From: Massilia rubra
GTDB lineage: Bacteria; Pseudomonadota; Gammaproteobacteria; Burkholderiales; Burkholderiaceae_D
Length of the DNA stretch: 64,000 nucleotides
Direction of reading: 5' to 3'
Assembly (NCBI RefSeq): GCF_011682065.1
Contig: NZ_VUYU01000028.1
Location: 25,773-89,772, forward strand
Below, one piece after another: positions 1 through 9,470 of this stretch. The notes beneath the pieces are model-generated. The model had not been told where the DNA came from. It saw only the letters and a program-made list of their open reading frames with translations, and did no database searches. Numbering within the stretch: position 1 is the stretch's first letter; every line of letters starts with the position of its first letter. The position numbers and the translations under genes are program-made.

Positions 1-2
1 CG

Positions 3-239
3 ATCGGCGGCGCGCAGGGTAACAACGCGGCCATCGGCAAGATCATCGGACCGTCCTTCTCGGCGCTGCAAATGCCCGAAGTGATCGACCGCCTGCTGCA
101 GGTGTACGTGCGCGAGCGCCACGAAGACGAAAAATTCGTGGACACCGCCCAGCGCCTGGGCGTCGCCCCGTTCAAGGAACATGTGTATGCCACGCCGATC
201 AAGGCGGGCGAACTGGTTGGAGAAGACCACTATGCTTGA
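3..239 (+). CDS. cysI: Sulfite reductase hemoprotein, C-terminal end (partial)
   Basis: This is the last 78 codons of a nitrite/sulfite reductase hemoprotein, cut by the window start. The frame opens with IGGAQGNNAAIGKIIGPSF and runs to a TGA at 237-239, which fits the C-terminus of CysI. The family reduces sulfite to sulfide with siroheme and a 4Fe-4S cluster. The cluster-binding cysteines lie upstream of the window and cannot be checked. The following DUF934 gene starts inside its last codons (ATG at 232), so the two are translationally coupled. The assignment rests on the fragment together with the cysH-cysDN-cobA context. Confidence 0.85.
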   Translation: MGGAQGNNAAIGKIIGPSFSALQMPEVIDRLLQVYVRERHEDEKFVDTAQRLGVAPFKEHVYATPIKAGELVGEDHYA

Positions 240-813
240 GTCGCACAAAGAAATCATCAAACAGCGCGCGGTCGTCGCCGACGACTGGAGCGTGCTGCGC
301 CTGGCCGTTGCCGACCCTGATGCCGGCGTCGCCGCCGACGCGCCGGACGCGGTCGTGGTCCCGGAAGGCAAAGTCATCGTGCCGCTGGCGGTATGGCAGG
401 CGCAGCGCGATTCGCTCGCTTCGCGCAGCGAGATCGGCGTGTGGCTGGCGCCCGACGAACGCGCCGAAGCGCTCAGGGGTGACCTGGACAAGTTTGCGGT
501 GGTCGCCATCGACTTCCCCAAGTTCACCGATGGCCGCGGCTACTCGACCGCCTTCAACCTGCGCATGCGCATGGACTATCGAGGCGAACTGCGCGCCATC
601 GGCGACGTGCTGCGCGACCAGCTGTTCCAGATGCAGCGCTGCGGCTTCGACGCCTTTGCCACGCGCCCGGATCGCAATATCCACGACGCGCTCAAGGGCT
701 TGACCGACTTTTCCGAGGTGTACCAGGCCTCGGTCGACGTCAAGGCGCCGCTGTTCCGCCGTCACGAACGCGACGTGCGCATCGACAGCACCGACGTCGG
801 CTACGGCATCTGA
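232..813 (+). CDS. DUF934 protein of the sulfite reductase operon
   Basis: This 193-residue protein starts with MLESHKEIIKQ at an ATG overlapping the cysI stop. A longer in-frame start at 181 would sit deep inside cysI and is less likely. The central part (DLDKFAVVAIDFPKFTDGRG, then NLRMRMDYRGELRAIGDVLR) matches the DUF934 family. That family is found beside cysI in proteobacteria and is annotated as an oxidoreductase probably involved in sulfite reduction. Its biochemical role is not established; an accessory or electron-transfer role for CysI is inferred from position only. No signal peptide or membrane segment is visible, so it is cytoplasmic. cysH follows 7 bp later. Confidence 0.88.
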   Translation: MLESHKEIIKQRAVVADDWSVLRLAVADPDAGVAADAPDAVVVPEGKVIVPLAVWQAQRDSLASRSEIGVWLAPDERAEALRGDLDKFAVVAIDFPKFTDGRGYSTAFNLRMRMDYRGELRAIGDVLRDQLFQMQRCGFDAFATRPDRNIHDALKGLTDFSEVYQASVDVKAPLFRRHERDVRIDSTDVGYGI

Positions 814-820
814 GGCGATC

Positions 821-1537
821 ATGACCGATATTTCAGCCCTCATCGCCAGCACCCGCGCCACCCTGGAGCGCATCGCCGCCGAGTATTCGCCGGCGGTGTT
901 CGCCTCCAGCCTGGCCGCCGAAGACATGGTCCTGACCGACTTGATCCTCAAGGCCAAGCTGCCGATCGGGATCTTCTCGCTCGAAACCGGCCGCCTGCAT
1001 CCGGAAACGCTGGCGGTGCTGGGCCAGGTCAAGGATACCTACGGCTACGACATCGCGCTGTTCAAACCGCAGCCGGAAGCGGTGGACGCGTATGTGTCGC
1101 AGCACGGCCTGAACGCCTTTTACGAGAGCGTGGACATGCGCCGCGAGTGCTGCCGCATCCGCAAAGTCGAACCGCTGGGGCGCGCCCTGGCCGGCAACAA
1201 GGCCTGGGTGACCGGGCAGCGCCGCTCGCAATCGAGCACCCGCGCGCAGCTCGACATCCAGGAAGACGACGCCGCCCACGGCATGGTCAAGTTCAATCCG
1301 CTGGCCGATTGGTCCGAAACCGACGTCTGGAACTACATCCGCGACAACGGCGTGCCTTACAACGCGCTGCACGACCAGGGCTTTCCCTCGATCGGCTGCG
1401 CGCCCTGCACGCGCGCGGTGCAGCCGGGCGAAGACGTGCGCGCCGGCCGCTGGTGGTGGGAAAATCCGGACTCCAAGGAATGCGGCCTGCACATGGTCGA
1501 TGGAAAACTGATTCGCATTAAATCCGTGGCCGCTTGA
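821..1537 (+). CDS. cysH: Assimilatory adenylyl-sulfate (APS) reductase
   Basis: This 238-residue protein of the PAPS/APS reductase family makes sulfite from activated sulfate. Two cysteine pairs are visible, ECCRIRK (C110, C111) and GCAPC (C193, C196), plus the catalytic ECGLH near the C-terminus (C221). The paired cysteines bind a 4Fe-4S cluster and mark the APS-using type, whereas the E. coli PAPS reductase lacks them. This agrees with the operon: there is no cysC, and CysN carries no APS-kinase domain. The start has a GAGG-type ribosome site 5-8 bp upstream. The protein is cytoplasmic and sits between DUF934 and cysD. Confidence 0.95.
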   Translation: MTDISALIASTRATLERIAAEYSPAVFASSLAAEDMVLTDLILKAKLPIGIFSLETGRLHPETLAVLGQVKDTYGYDIALFKPQPEAVDAYVSQHGLNAFYESVDMRRECCRIRKVEPLGRALAGNKAWVTGQRRSQSSTRAQLDIQEDDAAHGMVKFNPLADWSETDVWNYIRDNGVPYNALHDQGFPSIGCAPCTRAVQPGEDVRAGRWWWENPDSKECGLHMVDGKLIRIKSVAA

Positions 1538-1579
1538 GGCTCACCCCTCAGCCACCATAAAAACAAAGGCCTAGCCACC

Positions 1580-2518
1580 ATGACTACACTGACCGACACC
1601 CCGCGCGTACTGACCGACGTCAATGCGCGCCACCTCGATGCGCTCGAATCGGAAGCGATCCACATCCTGCGTGAAGTCGCCGCCGAATGCGCCAACCCCG
1701 CCCTGCTGTTCTCGGGCGGGAAGGACTCGGTCGTGCTGCTGCGCCTCGCCGAAAAAGCCTTCCGGCCCGGTAAATTCCCATTCCCGCTGGTGCACATCGA
1801 CACCGGCCACAATTTCGCCGAAGTGATCACCTTCCGCGACGCCCGCGTGGCGGAGCTGAAAGAACGCCTGATCGTCGGCTCGGTCGAAGACTCGATCAAG
1901 CGCGGCACCGTGCGCCTGCGTAATCCGCTGACCGATTCGCGCAACGCGGCGCAAGCGGTCACCCTGCTCGAGACCATCGCCGAACACAAATTCGACGCCT
2001 GCATCGGCGGCGCGCGGCGCGACGAAGAAAAAGCGCGCGCCAAGGAACGCATCTTCTCCTTCCGCGACGAATTCGGCCAGTGGGACCCGAAGGGCCAGCG
2101 CCCGGAACTGTGGGACCTGTATAACACCCGCGTACACCCGGGCGAAAACATGCGCGTGTTCCCGATCTCGAACTGGACCGAACTCGATGTGTGGCTCTAC
2201 ATCCAGCGCGAAAAACTGGCGCTGCCGCCGATCTACTTCGCGCACGAGCGCCAGGTCATCCCGCGCAATGGCTTGCTGGTGCCGCTGACCGACCTGACCC
2301 CGGCGCGCGATGGCGAAACCGTCGAAACCCAGGTGGTGCGCTTTCGCACCGTGGGCGACATTTCGTGCACCTGCCCTGTTTCGTCGGATGCCTCGACGGT
2401 CGAAGCGATCATCGCCGAAACCGCCATCACCCAGATCACCGAACGCGGCGCCACCCGGATGGACGACCAGACCTCCGAAGCCTCGATGGAAAAACGCAAG
2501 AAAGCAGGATACTTCTGA
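1580..2518 (+). CDS. cysD: Sulfate adenylyltransferase subunit 2
   Basis: This 312-residue small subunit of ATP sulfurylase forms APS from sulfate and ATP. The PP-loop motif SGGKDSVVLLRLAEK lies around residues 45-60, with family blocks HIDTGHNF, GGARRDEEKARAKER and FPISNWTELDVW downstream. It ends KRKKAGYF, the usual CysD C-terminus. Its stop overlaps the start of cysN by one base (TGATG), typical of coupled translation of the CysDN complex. A 42-bp gap separates it from cysH. Confidence 0.97.
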   Translation: MTTLTDTPRVLTDVNARHLDALESEAIHILREVAAECANPALLFSGGKDSVVLLRLAEKAFRPGKFPFPLVHIDTGHNFAEVITFRDARVAELKERLIVGSVEDSIKRGTVRLRNPLTDSRNAAQAVTLLETIAEHKFDACIGGARRDEEKARAKERIFSFRDEFGQWDPKGQRPELWDLYNTRVHPGENMRVFPISNWTELDVWLYIQREKLALPPIYFAHERQVIPRNGLLVPLTDLTPARDGETVETQVVRFRTVGDISCTCPVSSDASTVEAIIAETAITQITERGATRMDDQTSEASMEKRKKAGYF

Positions 2519-3825
2519 TGAACGCTCGCATTGACAACCCAACCGAACGCGGTCTCCTTCGCTTCATCACCGCCGGTTCCGTCGACGACGGCAAAAGCAC
2601 CCTGATCGGGCGCCTGCTGTTCGACAGCAAAGGCATTTTCGCCGACCAATTGGACGCCATGTCACGCTCGAAGCACAAGCGCACCGTGGGCGACGCGGTC
2701 GACCTGTCCTTGCTGACCGACGGCCTGGAAGCCGAGCGCGAACAGGGCATCACCATCGACGTGGCCTACCGCTACTTCGCCACGCCCAAGCGCAAGTTCA
2801 TTATCGCCGACACCCCGGGCCACGAGCAGTACACGCGCAACATGGTCACCGGCGCCTCGACCGCCGACGCGGTGATCATCCTGATCGACGTGTCCAAGGT
2901 CAAGCTGCGCGAAGACGGCGGCGTGGACCTGCTGATCCAGACCAAGCGCCATTCGACCATCGCCCACCTGCTGCAGATCGAGCACGTGGTCGTCGCAGTC
3001 AACAAGATGGACCTGGTGAATTACGACCAGGCGGTGTACGACCGCATCGTCAAGGCCTACCAGGAGTTCGCCGCGACCCTGGGCTTGACGGACATCACGC
3101 CGATTCCGCTGTCCGCCCTGACCGGCGACAACGTGGTCGAGCCGAGCGAGAAAATGAGCTGGTACCAGGGTCCGACCCTGATCTCGCTGCTCGAGTCGCT
3201 CTCGGTCTACGACGAATCGCACGCGGCGCCGTTCCGTTTCCCGGTGCAGCTGGTGGCGCGTCACAACGGCCACGAAGCGAATGACTTCCGCGGCTACATG
3301 GGCCGCATCGAAGCGGGCATGGTCAAGGTGGGCGACAAGCTGGTGGTGCAGCCATCGGGCCAGAGCGCCACCGTCAAGGATATCCTGACCCTGGAAGGCT
3401 CGCACCAGTCGGCCGTGGTGGGCCAGTCGATTACCTTGCTGCTCAATGAATACCTCGACATCTCGCGCGGCGACCTGCTGGCCGGCGCCGACCAGCCGGC
3501 GACCCTGCTCAAGACGCTCAAGGCGGACGTGTGCTGGATGTCGGACGAGCCGCTCGACATGCGCCGCAAGTACTGGATCAAGCATGGCACCAAGCAGACC
3601 TCGGCCAAGATCACCGGCGTCGACACCCTGCTCGACATCAATACGCAGCAGCGCCACGCGGCCGATGGCCTGAAGCTGAACGACATCGCGCGCATCGGCC
3701 TGACCGTGCAGCAGCCGCTGGCGGCCGACGCCTATGCCGACATCCGCGCAACGGGCGCCTTCATTTTGATCGATGAAGTTACTCACCAGACGGTTGCCGC
3801 TGGTATGATCCGACTGGACGCGTAA
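2518..3825 (+). CDS. cysN: Sulfate adenylyltransferase subunit 1 (GTPase)
   Basis: This 435-residue EF-Tu-like GTPase couples GTP hydrolysis to APS synthesis by CysD. The G1 motif GSVDDGKST is at residues 20-28, followed by DTPGHEQYTRNM (G3) and NKMDL (G4), then two beta-barrel domains ending around AGMIRLDA. The length is that of CysN alone; a CysNC fusion would add an APS kinase of about 170-200 residues, and none is present. The ATG at 2518 overlaps the cysD stop and was chosen over an upstream in-frame opening that runs antisense to nothing but lies within cysD. Confidence 0.97.
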   Translation: MNARIDNPTERGLLRFITAGSVDDGKSTLIGRLLFDSKGIFADQLDAMSRSKHKRTVGDAVDLSLLTDGLEAEREQGITIDVAYRYFATPKRKFIIADTPGHEQYTRNMVTGASTADAVIILIDVSKVKLREDGGVDLLIQTKRHSTIAHLLQIEHVVVAVNKMDLVNYDQAVYDRIVKAYQEFAATLGLTDITPIPLSALTGDNVVEPSEKMSWYQGPTLISLLESLSVYDESHAAPFRFPVQLVARHNGHEANDFRGYMGRIEAGMVKVGDKLVVQPSGQSATVKDILTLEGSHQSAVVGQSITLLLNEYLDISRGDLLAGADQPATLLKTLKADVCWMSDEPLDMRRKYWIKHGTKQTSAKITGVDTLLDINTQQRHAADGLKLNDIARIGLTVQQPLAADAYADIRATGAFILIDEVTHQTVAAGMIRLDA

Positions 3826-3878
3826 GTCATCAACCGCCAGCGCGCTTGCCAGCCGCCCGCCAGCAAAAGGAACACAGC

Positions 3879-4658
3879 ATGTCAGCACTCGGAAAAGTCT
3901 ATCTGATCGGCGCCGGCCCCGGCGCCCAGGACCTCATCACCCTGCGCGGCGCGCGCCTGCTGGAGCAGGCCGACGTGGTGCTGCACGATGCCCTGGTGAC
4001 CGACGAGATGCTGGCACTGTGTCCGCGGGCGCTCAAGATTGCGGTGGGCAAGCGTTGCGGCCAGTTGTCGACGGCACAAGCCTTCATCAACAAGCAACTG
4101 GTCGACAGCGCGCATAAATACGCGCTGGTGGTGCGCCTGAAAGGCGGCGACCCGATGCTGTTCGGGCGTGCCGATGAAGAATTGCGCGCGCTGGAAGAAG
4201 CGGGCATCGAGGTGGAAGTCGTGCCGGGCATTACCACCGCGGTGGCGGCGGCGGCGGCGACCAAGCAGCCGCTGACCAAGCGTGGCGTGGCGCGCAGCGT
4301 GGCGTTTTTCACGTCCAGCACCGCGCCCGAACTCGATGGCCAGACCGTCATTCCCGATACCGACACCCTGGTGCAGTACATGGGCGGGCGCGAGGCCATC
4401 GTAACGGCCCAGCGCCTGCTGGACCAGGGCCGCAGGCCGGATACGCCGGTGGTGGTGATTGAAAATTGCAGCCGCCCGGAACAGCGCATCATGCGCCTGA
4501 CCCTGGCGACCCTGGCCCATGGCCTGGGTCCGGCGCATGGCCCGGTGCTGGTGATGCTGGGCGACGCCATGAAGCTGCGCGAGAACCAGCCGATCGATAC
4601 CGCGCAAGGCGGCGATAGCCTGGACGCAGCGCAGGATGGCGCGCAACTAAGCGCTTGA
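3879..4658 (+). CDS. cobA: Uroporphyrinogen-III C-methyltransferase
   Basis: This 259-residue SAM-dependent methyltransferase (SUMT) converts uroporphyrinogen III to precorrin-2, the first step to siroheme, which is the cofactor of CysI. It begins GKVYLIGAGPGAQDLITLRG and carries RLKGGDPMLFGRADEE and EVVPGITTAVAAAA, all SUMT signatures. No CysG dehydrogenase/chelatase domain is fused. A GGAA-like ribosome site precedes the ATG. The last 12 bp overlap the end of the convergent small gene at 4647-5090. Its place at the end of the sulfate operon explains its role. Confidence 0.95.
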   Translation: MSALGKVYLIGAGPGAQDLITLRGARLLEQADVVLHDALVTDEMLALCPRALKIAVGKRCGQLSTAQAFINKQLVDSAHKYALVVRLKGGDPMLFGRADEELRALEEAGIEVEVVPGITTAVAAAAATKQPLTKRGVARSVAFFTSSTAPELDGQTVIPDTDTLVQYMGGREAIVTAQRLLDQGRRPDTPVVVIENCSRPEQRIMRLTLATLAHGLGPAHGPVLVMLGDAMKLRENQPIDTAQGGDSLDAAQDGAQLSA

Positions 4659-5090
4659 GCGCTTGCAGGCGGGCGCCTGTTGCGTGCATCCCTGCGGTTC
4701 CAGCGCGTCGATTTCCCATTGCAGCTTGTCGGCTGCGGCATAGGTTTTTTCGGCGATGGCCGACAGGCGGTTGAAAGCGCGCTGCAAGCGCTGCGAGCTC
4801 GCTGGCCCGCTCAGCGAATACAGCTGGCTGCGCACTGTGCGGATATCTTCCTTCAATGCCCTGAGCGCTTCGCGCAGGCTGGCGTCGGCGTCGAGCGGTT
4901 CGTCGAGGCCTTCGTCGATGCGCTTGCGCAGCATGTCGATCTTGTATCCCATTCCCGCGAGGCGGTCGGCCAGACGGTCGAGGCGCATGGCGGCGCGACG
5001 TTCGTTGCCCAGTGCGATGAGTGAATTGCGGCCGTGCCGGGCGAGCAGGGAGACTTCGCGGAGCAGCAGCTTCAGGAATGAACTGAGCAT
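4647..5090 (-). CDS. Small helical protein of unknown function
   Basis: I do not recognise this 147-residue protein. It starts MLSSFLKLLLREVSLLARHG, and the rest is rich in Arg, Leu, Ala and Asp with heptad-like spacing (RLDRLADRLAGMGYKIDML, LREALRALKEDIRTVRSQL). This suggests an amphipathic or coiled-coil protein; no clear membrane segment is visible. The ATG at 5090 is used; a TTG at 5120 would add ten residues. The 3' end overlaps the convergent cobA by 12 bp. It is called a gene because no other frame is plausible here and composition and codon pattern match coding DNA, but it may be lineage-restricted. Confidence 0.6.
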   Translation of the reverse strand: MLSSFLKLLLREVSLLARHGRNSLIALGNERRAAMRLDRLADRLAGMGYKIDMLRKRIDEGLDEPLDADASLREALRALKEDIRTVRSQLYSLSGPASSQRLQRAFNRLSAIAEKTYAAADKLQWEIDALEPQGCTQQAPACKRSSA

Positions 5091-5264
5091 GATGGATACC
5101 GGAGAGAGTAAGAGAGTCAAGAAATTCTGAGCGCAATCGCCAGTCCAGTCAAACCCTGCACACGCTGGTAACTGATCCAGAACAAACCAACTGCGAATTC
5201 CCTGTCTCCGTCATTCACGCCTCCCCGACGGTGGCGGTGGCGGGAACGACAGGGACGGCGGTGC

Positions 5265-6842
5265 TTATAGTTTCAGTGCCCGCGCCACATCTTCCCAACT
5301 CACATACTTGAAGTTCTGCGGCCCATCCGGCAGGCGCTTGTAGCCATCCTGAATCACCAGCATGCCATGCGCATACGGACCGCCCAGGTTCTTCGATGTC
5401 ACATCGAGTCCATCGGTATCGGACGTGCCATCGATCCCTTCGGCCAGGTTGAACCCCACCTTGAAACGCCCGCGCACCCTGTACGGCGCTTGCGCATCGA
5501 GCACCACGTAACTGCTGTCCCCCTGGCTCGACACAATCAAGTAAGCCCCCTTCACGCCTTCGTAAATCGCCATGCCCTCGACATCGGCGTGCAAGTCGCG
5601 TCCCACGGCGAGCACCATCTTGCGCGTGGAAGGCTGATCGGCGCGCGCCGCCAGGGTCCACACGCCGCGCTTTTCCTCACCGATGAACAAACGCTCGTTG
5701 CGGTCGTCGGCGACACAGCCTTCCGGCTGGCTGTCCACCTTGAACTGGCGCGCCAGCGTGGCTCTCCACGCCTCGCCGCTGCGCGTGATGCGGAACTGGC
5801 GGAACGCCCCGCCCTTGTCGTTGACGATCACCTCCAGCCCACCGCTGCGCGGCTGGAACAGGCAGATCCCGTACACCTCCGGGAAACCGGTCGCAAAGCG
5901 GGTCAGCTCGACCACCTTGCCGTCCGCATCGAAACCGAACAGCACCACGCTGTTGTCGTCGCGCTGGCTGGCCACGGCCAGGTCGAGCACCTTGCCATCC
6001 ATGTTCACGCCCTGGCGCAGGTCGACGTTATTCAAGCGGCCCACATCGAGGAACTGCTGCTGCGTGCCCTGCAGGTCGTACACCATCAGGCCCTGCTTCT
6101 TGTTCGTGCCCAGCACGCGCGAACGGGTCGCGTCCTGCGGATGAACCCAGATCGCCGGATCGTCCGCCACGTCGCCCAGGCGCGCCACGGGCATGGTCTG
6201 CGCACGCGGTTCGACCACCACCGCCGGTGACGCCGCCGGCCCCGCCGGCAGGCGCGCGCCGGCCTTGAGCAGAGTGCGCGCCGGCATCGCCTCGCTATTA
6301 GCCTCATAGGCCCAGGTGCCGACGCCCTTCTCATTCGCATACAGCGTGTGCCGCGCATCGTCCACCTTGCACTGGCCGGCGTCGAGCGGCATGCTCAGTT
6401 TGCGCACCAGTTGCGGCGTGGCCCCGTGCATCAGCCACTGCTCCGCCTGGCCATCCCTGGCCGCCACGAACAGGAAGTCCAGTCCCTGCTGGTCGCGAAA
6501 CAGGCACAGGCCCTCCAGGCCAAATGGCTGCTGCGGCAAAGGCGCCAGGCGCGCCAGCTCGCCGCGCCGGACATCGACGCGGATCGGCAGCGCGTGCTGG
6601 GTCTCGGCATCGAGCACCACGGCGATGCCGCTGCCGTTGGTGGTGCGCGCGTCGAGCTGCTTGGCGCGCATCGGAAGGCGCGCCAGCTCCTTGCCGGTGG
6701 CATCGGTCAGCTGCAAGGCGTGCTTGTCGAGCGAGAGCCAGCCGCCGCCATCGAGCGCGATGCGGTCGGCGCCGTGCGCCGCGGCGGCGGCGAGGAGGCA
6801 CAGCGAAGCGGCTGCGCGGAGTAGGTGTTTGTGCATGGTCAT
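5265..6842 (-). CDS. Beta-propeller phytase with duplicated propeller
   Basis: This 525-residue exported enzyme releases phosphate from phytate. It has a signal peptide (LLRAAASLCLLAAAAAHGAD). The C-terminal part from about residue 210 has the phytase propeller blocks VADDPAIWVHPQDATRSRVL, NVDLRQGV, PEVYGICLF, PEGCVADD and TDGLDV. Acidic residues in these positions bind calcium in the family. The N-terminal 180 residues look like a second, incomplete propeller, an arrangement known from other beta-propeller phytases. It starts 1 bp after the stop of the TonB-dependent receptor, so the two form an operon. The periplasm or cell surface is the likely site. Confidence 0.92.
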   Translation of the reverse strand: MTMHKHLLRAAASLCLLAAAAAHGADRIALDGGGWLSLDKHALQLTDATGKELARLPMRAKQLDARTTNGSGIAVVLDAETQHALPIRVDVRRGELARLAPLPQQPFGLEGLCLFRDQQGLDFLFVAARDGQAEQWLMHGATPQLVRKLSMPLDAGQCKVDDARHTLYANEKGVGTWAYEANSEAMPARTLLKAGARLPAGPAASPAVVVEPRAQTMPVARLGDVADDPAIWVHPQDATRSRVLGTNKKQGLMVYDLQGTQQQFLDVGRLNNVDLRQGVNMDGKVLDLAVASQRDDNSVVLFGFDADGKVVELTRFATGFPEVYGICLFQPRSGGLEVIVNDKGGAFRQFRITRSGEAWRATLARQFKVDSQPEGCVADDRNERLFIGEEKRGVWTLAARADQPSTRKMVLAVGRDLHADVEGMAIYEGVKGAYLIVSSQGDSSYVVLDAQAPYRVRGRFKVGFNLAEGIDGTSDTDGLDVTSKNLGGPYAHGMLVIQDGYKRLPDGPQNFKYVSWEDVARALKL

Positions 6843-6843
6843 A

Positions 6844-9420
6844 TCAGAAAAAATTCGCTTTCAGGCTCAATTTGTACGTGCGGCCGTACTGCTCGTACTG
6901 GACGTTGTATGGTTTGCTGCCCTGGTATACATAATAGGTTTCATTATTCAGGTTGACGCCCTCGAAGACCAGCTGCACACGCTTGTTGATCTGGTAGCCG
7001 AGCGAAAAATCGACCTGGCGCTGGGCGTCGACGTAGCGGTCCTGCGAGGCGTCGAGCAGGTCGCCGCCGACTTCGAGCAGGTAGGCCGACTTGTGATTGA
7101 GCGCCAGGCGCGTGCTCACAGGGCCGCTTTCGTATCCGAGCATCAGGTTGACGATCTGCTTCGATTGTCCCGGCAGGCGGATCTCGCGCGTCAACTGGCC
7201 GCCGCTGGCCTTGTCGAAGCGGCCTATGGTGGCCTTGGCATCGTTAAAACTGGCGTTGGCGCCGACGATCAACCCGTTCCACGGCGCCGGCAGCATGCGC
7301 AGCGACTGCGAATACGACAGTTCGACACCGTTCACGCGCGCCTTGTCGCCGTTGGCGTAGCTGGTGGCGGTGGTGTAGCCGGCCCATGTCCCGCTGCCCG
7401 CCAGGTCGGTGGTGTAGGTGAAATTCTTGATGTCCTTCGAATACACGTAGGCCGACATGGCGCCGTCCGCGCCGAGCATGCGCTCGATCCCGAGGTCGAA
7501 GTTGGCCGCCTTGAGCGGCTTCAAGTCCGGGTTGCCGATCACCGCTTCGGTATTGCTGGCCAGGCTGACGCCCGGCGCCAGTTGGCTGAAATTGGCGCGC
7601 ACGACGGCGTTGGTCCAGGCGGCGCGCACGCTGGTGTCTTTGTCGATATCGAAGCGCGCCTGCAGGTTGGGCAACCAGTTCGCATAATCGCTGCTGCGCG
7701 ACACAGACTGCAAGCCGTTAGCGGACACCTGCTGCCCGCGCGCCGCGAAGCTGGTGCGCTCGTGGCGCACGCCGGCCAGCAAGCGCCAGTTGCCGATGTC
7801 GGCGCCGGCCTGCACGTAGGCGCTGTCGATATCTTCGTCCATCGAAAAATCGTTCAGGTTCGACTCCGACAGCAGGCGCGCGCCGGCGCGGTCCAGGCCC
7901 GCCACGCGCGCGCGCACCAGCGCCGGGTCGAGGCCCGGTCCGAGGTTGGCGAACGGGTAGTCCAATGCGCCTTGGGTAAAGCCGCTCATCGACACACTTC
8001 CGGCGCCCCAGTAATTAGCGCTGCTTGCCTTGTTGCTGGTGTAGCCCCACTGCTCGGTGTCGTTATCCTTGGTGCGGCGGCTGGCCTTGACGCCGCCCTT
8101 GATGTCGGCAGCGGCGTCGCCCAGCGCCAGGCGGCGGCTCAGGTCCAGTTTCACATGGCGCTCGGCGTCACGGCTGTCGCGCGCCTGCAGGGTGATGCCC
8201 TGCAGGTTGTAGCTGGCCGGGTCGACCAGGCTGGCGGGACCGGTCAGGGCGGGCGCCTCGGTACCGGAAAAACGCAAGCCGGCCACGTTGGCGCTGGCGC
8301 GAAAACGGCCATCGTTGATGCTCTCCGGCGTGTCTTCGGTGGCGCGGCTGGCGCCACCAGAGGCGGCCAGTTTCCAGTCGCCGACGCGGAGATCGCCGCC
8401 GACGACGGCGGAGCCGATCTGCTGCGTGTATTTGCGCTGGCGCAGGCGGCGTTCGGCGCGCGCGGTAAATGGCGTGTCGGGCGAGGCGGCGCCGCCGGCG
8501 ATATTGCTGACCGAGAGGCGATCGCGCACTTCATCGTCCGAAAAGCGGCTGAGAAAAGTGCGCAGATACAGCGACTGGCCGGCCTGCGGACGATAATCGA
8601 CGTTGACCGCCAGCGCATTGCGCTCGCGCTGCGGCAGGTAGTCGCGCAGTTCGAGGCCGGACAGCTTGCCCTTGCTCCAGGCGCCGCCGGTTTCCACATT
8701 ATCGGATCCGAACTTGCGGCGCTCGCCGCTGATGCCGGCCGCCACCCCGAGTTTGCCGTCCAAAAAGCGCTCGGCCCACAAGGCGCCGGCGTTCGGGCTG
8801 GTCTTGCCGGTGTTCTGGTCGCGGCTCGCTCCCGCCTGGAACGACAGCGCGCTGCCGGGCAAGTCGAAGGCCGACAGCGACTTGACGTCGACCGAGCCGC
8901 CGAGCGAATTGGCATCCTGGTCGGGCATGAGGGTCTTGGACACTTCCAGCGAGCGAATCAGGCCGGCCGGCAGCACGTCGAGGGCGACCGCGCGGCGGCC
9001 CGCTTCCGGCGAGGGCACCGCAGCGCCGTTGATGGTGACGGCGTTGTAATCGGGGCCCATGCCGCGCACCACGATGTAGCGGCCTTCGCCCTGGTCGCGC
9101 TGCACCGCCACGCCGGGCAGGCGGGCCAGCGCCTCCGCGGCGTTTTTGTCCGGCAGGCCGCCGATATCGTCGCTGCTGATGACGCTGACGATGTTGTCGG
9201 CCTTCTGCTGGGCCGCCAGCGTGCGCTTCATGCTCGAACGCTGGCCGGCGATGACGACGGTATCGAGCGCGATTGCGCTCGCTTCGCTGGCGCCGGCGGC
9301 GTTGTCGGCCGCGTGGGCGACAACGCCGCACAGTTGCAGGATGCCGAAGGCAATGAGGGACAGGCGCGGAAGACTGCCCGCCGCTGCGCGCTGACGCTGT
9401 TGTTGTTTGTCGCTGTTCAT
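6844..9420 (-). CDS. TonB-dependent outer-membrane receptor, phytase operon
   Basis: This 858-residue receptor has a signal peptide ending near VVAHAAD, a TonB-box-like segment (ALDTVVIAGQ), a plug domain around residues 55-175 (NAAEALARLPGVAV, YIVVRGMGPDYNAVTINGA) and a 22-strand-type barrel ending in YKLSLKANFF with terminal Phe. The style matches the Xanthomonas/Caulobacter TonB-receptor subfamily. The substrate is not visible from sequence. Co-transcription with a secreted phytase makes uptake of inositol phosphates or of a chelated breakdown product a reasonable inference. A weak Pho-box-like site lies at 9471-9488. Confidence 0.93.
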   Translation of the reverse strand: MNSDKQQQRQRAAAGSLPRLSLIAFGILQLCGVVAHAADNAAGASEASAIALDTVVIAGQRSSMKRTLAAQQKADNIVSVISSDDIGGLPDKNAAEALARLPGVAVQRDQGEGRYIVVRGMGPDYNAVTINGAAVPSPEAGRRAVALDVLPAGLIRSLEVSKTLMPDQDANSLGGSVDVKSLSAFDLPGSALSFQAGASRDQNTGKTSPNAGALWAERFLDGKLGVAAGISGERRKFGSDNVETGGAWSKGKLSGLELRDYLPQRERNALAVNVDYRPQAGQSLYLRTFLSRFSDDEVRDRLSVSNIAGGAASPDTPFTARAERRLRQRKYTQQIGSAVVGGDLRVGDWKLAASGGASRATEDTPESINDGRFRASANVAGLRFSGTEAPALTGPASLVDPASYNLQGITLQARDSRDAERHVKLDLSRRLALGDAAADIKGGVKASRRTKDNDTEQWGYTSNKASSANYWGAGSVSMSGFTQGALDYPFANLGPGLDPALVRARVAGLDRAGARLLSESNLNDFSMDEDIDSAYVQAGADIGNWRLLAGVRHERTSFAARGQQVSANGLQSVSRSSDYANWLPNLQARFDIDKDTSVRAAWTNAVVRANFSQLAPGVSLASNTEAVIGNPDLKPLKAANFDLGIERMLGADGAMSAYVYSKDIKNFTYTTDLAGSGTWAGYTTATSYANGDKARVNGVELSYSQSLRMLPAPWNGLIVGANASFNDAKATIGRFDKASGGQLTREIRLPGQSKQIVNLMLGYESGPVSTRLALNHKSAYLLEVGGDLLDASQDRYVDAQRQVDFSLGYQINKRVQLVFEGVNLNNETYYVYQGSKPYNVQYEQYGRTYKLSLKANFF

Positions 9421-9470
9421 AGGTTCGCCGTTGGATGGGTGAAAAACAGGGCGAAGTCTAGAGAGCGAAT

